Shown: positions 61,846-64,000 of the stretch, piece by piece
Layout of the letters: every line of letters begins with the position of its first letter
How positions within the stretch are numbered: position 1 is the first letter of the stretch
NCBI GenBank assembly: GCA_041389725.1
Contig: JAWKRG010000008.1
Location: forward strand, 62,001 to 126,000
Direction: 5' to 3'
From: Polyangiaceae bacterium
GTDB taxonomy: Bacteria; Myxococcota_A; Polyangia; Polyangiales; Polyangiaceae
DNA: 64,000 nucleotides
The notes under the pieces: generated by a model
What the model saw: the letters and a program-made list of their open reading frames with translations, nothing else
What the model was told of the DNA's origin: nothing
Database searches by the model: none
Made by a program: the position numbers and the translations under genes

Positions 61846-62358
61846 GTGCAGCTTCGCATCGCGTCGCTCTGGAACGGCCAGCAGGCGTCCGAACGAGACG
61901 TGGCCTTCGTGGAAGTCTCTCGCGGCGATGATGAATGGATCGTCGAGGTCGACGCGCCTTTCTACGACGATCCCGCGCCACCCGGGCCACCGGGACCCAC
62001 GCCGGGACTCTGGGACTTCGAGGTGGTGGAGGTGATGTGGTTGGGTCGCGAGCAGCGCTACCTCGAACTCGAATTGTCGCCCCACGGTCACTACCTCGCA
62101 CTGCAGCTCGAAGGTGTTCGCAACGTCGCACGCAGCGATCTGCGTGTTCGCTACGATGCCGCGATCGACGCAGGGCGCTTCCGAGGCCGCGCGCGGGTAT
62201 CGCAGTCGCTCCTGCCCGAGAATTGGGACCGGCTCAACGCCTTCGCCATTCACGGTCGAGGCGCCGCGCGGAGCTATCTGGCTTGGCGAGGCGCGCCAGG
62301 CCCGCGCCCCGACTTCCACCGTCTGGAACTGTTCGGTCAGTGGCTCGAGCGCTGCTGA
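61846..62358 (+). CDS. UPF0462 / C4orf33-like protein
   Basis: The GTG at 61846 gives 170 residues. The sequence follows the family of human C4orf33: WNGQQ at about 9-13, VDAPFYDDPAPPGPPGPT, LWDFEVVEVMWL (55-66), YLELELSPHGHYLALQLEG (72-90) and FAIHGRGAARSYLA. The fold resembles CBM9/DOMON-type beta-sandwich domains and may bind a sugar or cofactor; function is unproven. It lies 3 bp after the RCC1 lipoprotein and lacks a signal peptide. Confidence 0.82.
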   Translation: MQLRIASLWNGQQASERDVAFVEVSRGDDEWIVEVDAPFYDDPAPPGPPGPTPGLWDFEVVEVMWLGREQRYLELELSPHGHYLALQLEGVRNVARSDLRVRYDAAIDAGRFRGRARVSQSLLPENWDRLNAFAIHGRGAARSYLAWRGAPGPRPDFHRLELFGQWLERC

Positions 62359-62374
62359 AGGAGTCGCTGGCGCG

Positions 62375-64000
62375 TCAGGGAACCTCGATGGCACCGATGT
62401 CCCAGCTGCCACTCGGTCGGGTCGTCCCGTTGAGGTCCTCTCGAATGTCGAGGCCATAGAGGGAAGTGAACAGGGCGAACACGGGATCCTCGCTGCCCGC
62501 GCCCACCGCGGAGCTGCCGGCCCCCGGCGTCATGTCTCCTTGGCTGGCGTTCTTCAGCATTGGGTTGCCGGTCAGGTTGCCGCTGTTCGTGTCCCAAGCG
62601 CCTTTGACGGTAGTGCCGTAGAGGACGTTTCCACTCAGGACGCTATTGACTGCGCTCATGGTGTCCAGCGTTCCAGCGCCGTCGAAGACGTTGAGGCGGA
62701 CGAACAGCGAAGCATTGCTCCCGGGCTGATTCACGTCCACCGCCGTGCTGGACCCACTCACCGAGTTGTTGATGAACCACGACTCGCGGTTGGCTGAGTT
62801 GTTGGCTTGTAGGAAGGCGGTGCTTGCGTTCCAGATGATGTTGCCGACGGCGTAGTTCTTCTCGCCAGTTTCGGAGCCGGAGTCGCGGATCGCCAAGCCC
62901 GTGCTCCAAACGCGGTTGTCGATGGCCCAGTGATAGCCCGTCCAAGGTCCCTCGGAGTTGTTGCTCAGAATGATGGCGGTGTTGTTCGCGCCCGAGGCGC
63001 CGGGTGCCGCGTAGAAGTCATGGACGTCGTTGCTCGAGAACACCACGTGGTAGCTGTTCTTGTTGTCGAGAGCGTTTTCGTAGTTCTCGTAGAACTCGTT
63101 GCCCGCGATGTACACGTAGTGGCTGGAGGCGCTCTGAGGGTTGCCGTTGTTGCTATTGCCGCACTGCACTCCGTCGGCCTGAAGGTGATACAGGGTCGAG
63201 TCGATCAGCCACAGATAGCGATTGCCATACAGCGGTCGCCAGCCGTGCACGTCCAGGCCGGTAGCGTTGGAGTTCCAGCTGCCCCCGTCGTGGATCGAGG
63301 ACTGGTAGGTGATCAGGAACTCGGTGTTGCTGATGGATAGCAGGGAGCCGCCGGCGGAGTTCGCCCCGCTCCCGCGGATCTCGACGTTGCGATGTGCAAT
63401 GAAAGTGGAGTTGCTGACGTTCATTTGTCCGTAGGGGCGATTGCCGCCGGGAATGTCCACGAGCGAGAAGCCGTCCATCAGCAGGTGGTGACTGTTGGCC
63501 ACATCGATCCGGCGCCCGATGCGAGGTCGGTCGATGCCGATCAGCCAACACGGCGCTGCGGCGGTGCAGTCGAAGGTCATCGACGTGTTCTCACCGATGT
63601 TGAAGTCGACGGTGCCGTAGGCGGAGTTCTTGCCAAGCACGAAGATCTTCGTGCCGGCGGGAAACGTTCCCTTTGGGATCGTGCGGCGAGGCGCCGCGGT
63701 CGTGCCCTTTCCGCCATTGCCCGCGCTCTGATCGTTGCCGCTCGTGGACACGACGTACTCGTCTGCCGCTCCGCTTGGCGACGGCGTGGCAACCTGTGTT
63801 GGGTCGTAGGGCCAGCCGGCCTTCTTCGCCGCCGCAGTTGGCAGGGTGGGCATGATCCCTGTCGGTACGTTGTCGGTCGGGTACGGCACGCCCGGGTAGC
63901 TCCACGGTCCGCCCCCCGCATTCCCGCCGGTTCCGCTGCCGCCGGTTCCGCTCCCTCCGGTTCCCGCGCCGCCGGTTCCGTTCCCGCCGGTTCCGCTGCC
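62375..64000 (-). CDS. Right-handed beta-helix tethered protein (5' partial)
   Basis: The frame runs off the right edge; about 541 residues are visible, and the start is missing. The visible N-terminus is a Gly/Ser/Thr linker (GSGTGGNGTGGAGTGG type), so it is probably another tethered lipoprotein, though the lipobox lies outside the window. The body has parallel beta-helix coils with short N-rich turns (ITYQSSIHDGGSWNSNATGL, HYVYIAGNEFYENYENALDN, HVVFSSNDVHDFYAAPG, ESWFINNSVSGSSTAVDV), as in pectate lyase-like and NosD-like folds. A polysaccharide-binding or -cleaving role is likely but not proven. Confidence 0.8.
   Translation of the reverse strand, partial: GSGTGGNGTGGAGTGGSGTGGSGTGGNAGGGPWSYPGVPYPTDNVPTGIMPTLPTAAAKKAGWPYDPTQVATPSPSGAADEYVVSTSGNDQSAGNGGKGTTAAPRRTIPKGTFPAGTKIFVLGKNSAYGTVDFNIGENTSMTFDCTAAAPCWLIGIDRPRIGRRIDVANSHHLLMDGFSLVDIPGGNRPYGQMNVSNSTFIAHRNVEIRGSGANSAGGSLLSISNTEFLITYQSSIHDGGSWNSNATGLDVHGWRPLYGNRYLWLIDSTLYHLQADGVQCGNSNNGNPQSASSHYVYIAGNEFYENYENALDNKNSYHVVFSSNDVHDFYAAPGASGANNTAIILSNNSEGPWTGYHWAIDNRVWSTGLAIRDSGSETGEKNYAVGNIIWNASTAFLQANNSANRESWFINNSVSGSSTAVDVNQPGSNASLFVRLNVFDGAGTLDTMSAVNSVLSGNVLYGTTVKGAWDTNSGNLTGNPMLKNASQGDMTPGAGSSAVGAGSEDPVFALFTSLYGLDIREDLNGTTRPSGSWDIGAIEVP

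Overview
This window is a high-G+C chromosomal segment that looks like a myxobacterium (phylum Myxococcota, probably Polyangiales). That is an inference from gene content. There are two eukaryote-like Ser/Thr kinases with membrane segments, a PP1/PP2A-type phosphatase, many one-component and ECF-type regulators, an IgGFc-binding-like lipoprotein, and nine lipoproteins whose lipidated Cys (or N-terminal region) is followed by a long Gly/Ser/Ala-rich tether. No rRNA, tRNA, CRISPR array, insertion sequence, prophage or replication origin was seen. Genes are dense, and many neighbours overlap by 4 nt (ATGA, GTGA or TTGA).

Layout. 1-6 kb: the 3' part of a PEP/pyruvate-binding phosphotransferase-like gene; a TetR/cupin-lipoprotein/membrane-protein operon behind a perfect operator; a molybdopterin oxidoreductase. 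6-11.3 kb: a broken SCP2-like fragment, a LysR regulator, a secreted barrel-like protein with a 15-bp minisatellite, an Acg-type nitroreductase, and a Kup K+ transporter with a leader hairpin and a duplicated 3' end. 11.3-21 kb: VOC proteins, two AraC regulators, tethered lipoproteins, a Ser/Thr kinase with Cys-rich repeats beyond its membrane segment, a YCII protein coupled to an ECF sigma factor, and a beta-propeller lipoprotein. 21-26 kb: an acr3-arsC arsenic operon, an unknown gene, a repeat tract, an apparently leaderless ArsR-SRPBCC operon, and a RibD/DHFR-like reductase.

26-36.7 kb: a kinase-TPR gene divergent from an ECF sigma factor, a phospholipase D-like lipoprotein, LysR, an alpha/beta hydrolase, an NAD(P)-binding protein, a VOC protein, and a tautomerase/SRPBCC/membrane operon. 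That operon and its TetR gene carry the same palindromic operator. 36.8-47 kb: a serpin lipoprotein, DUF1697, a CopD-like protein, a type IIC (Na+/K+-ATPase-like) P-type pump, a VOC-ArsR-SRPBCC operon, and a CsoR/copper ATPase operon whose pump has three near-identical YHS modules.

47-64 kb: two lipoproteins, a large ATPase/TPR/winged-helix regulator, the IgGFc-like lipoprotein, a thioesterase, a two-CW protein, a molybdate operon (HTH-binding-protein regulator, modA, modB, modC), a tethered lipoprotein, the PPP phosphatase, an RCC1-repeat lipoprotein, a C4orf33/UPF0462 homologue, and a partial beta-helix protein running off the right edge.

The main themes are metal and ion homeostasis (Kup, arsenic, copper, molybdate, Na+/K+-like pump), small regulator-effector operons (TetR or ArsR with SRPBCC, VOC or tautomerase enzymes), and an array of tethered surface lipoproteins. 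Function calls rest on motif and family recognition by eye. No database search was run.
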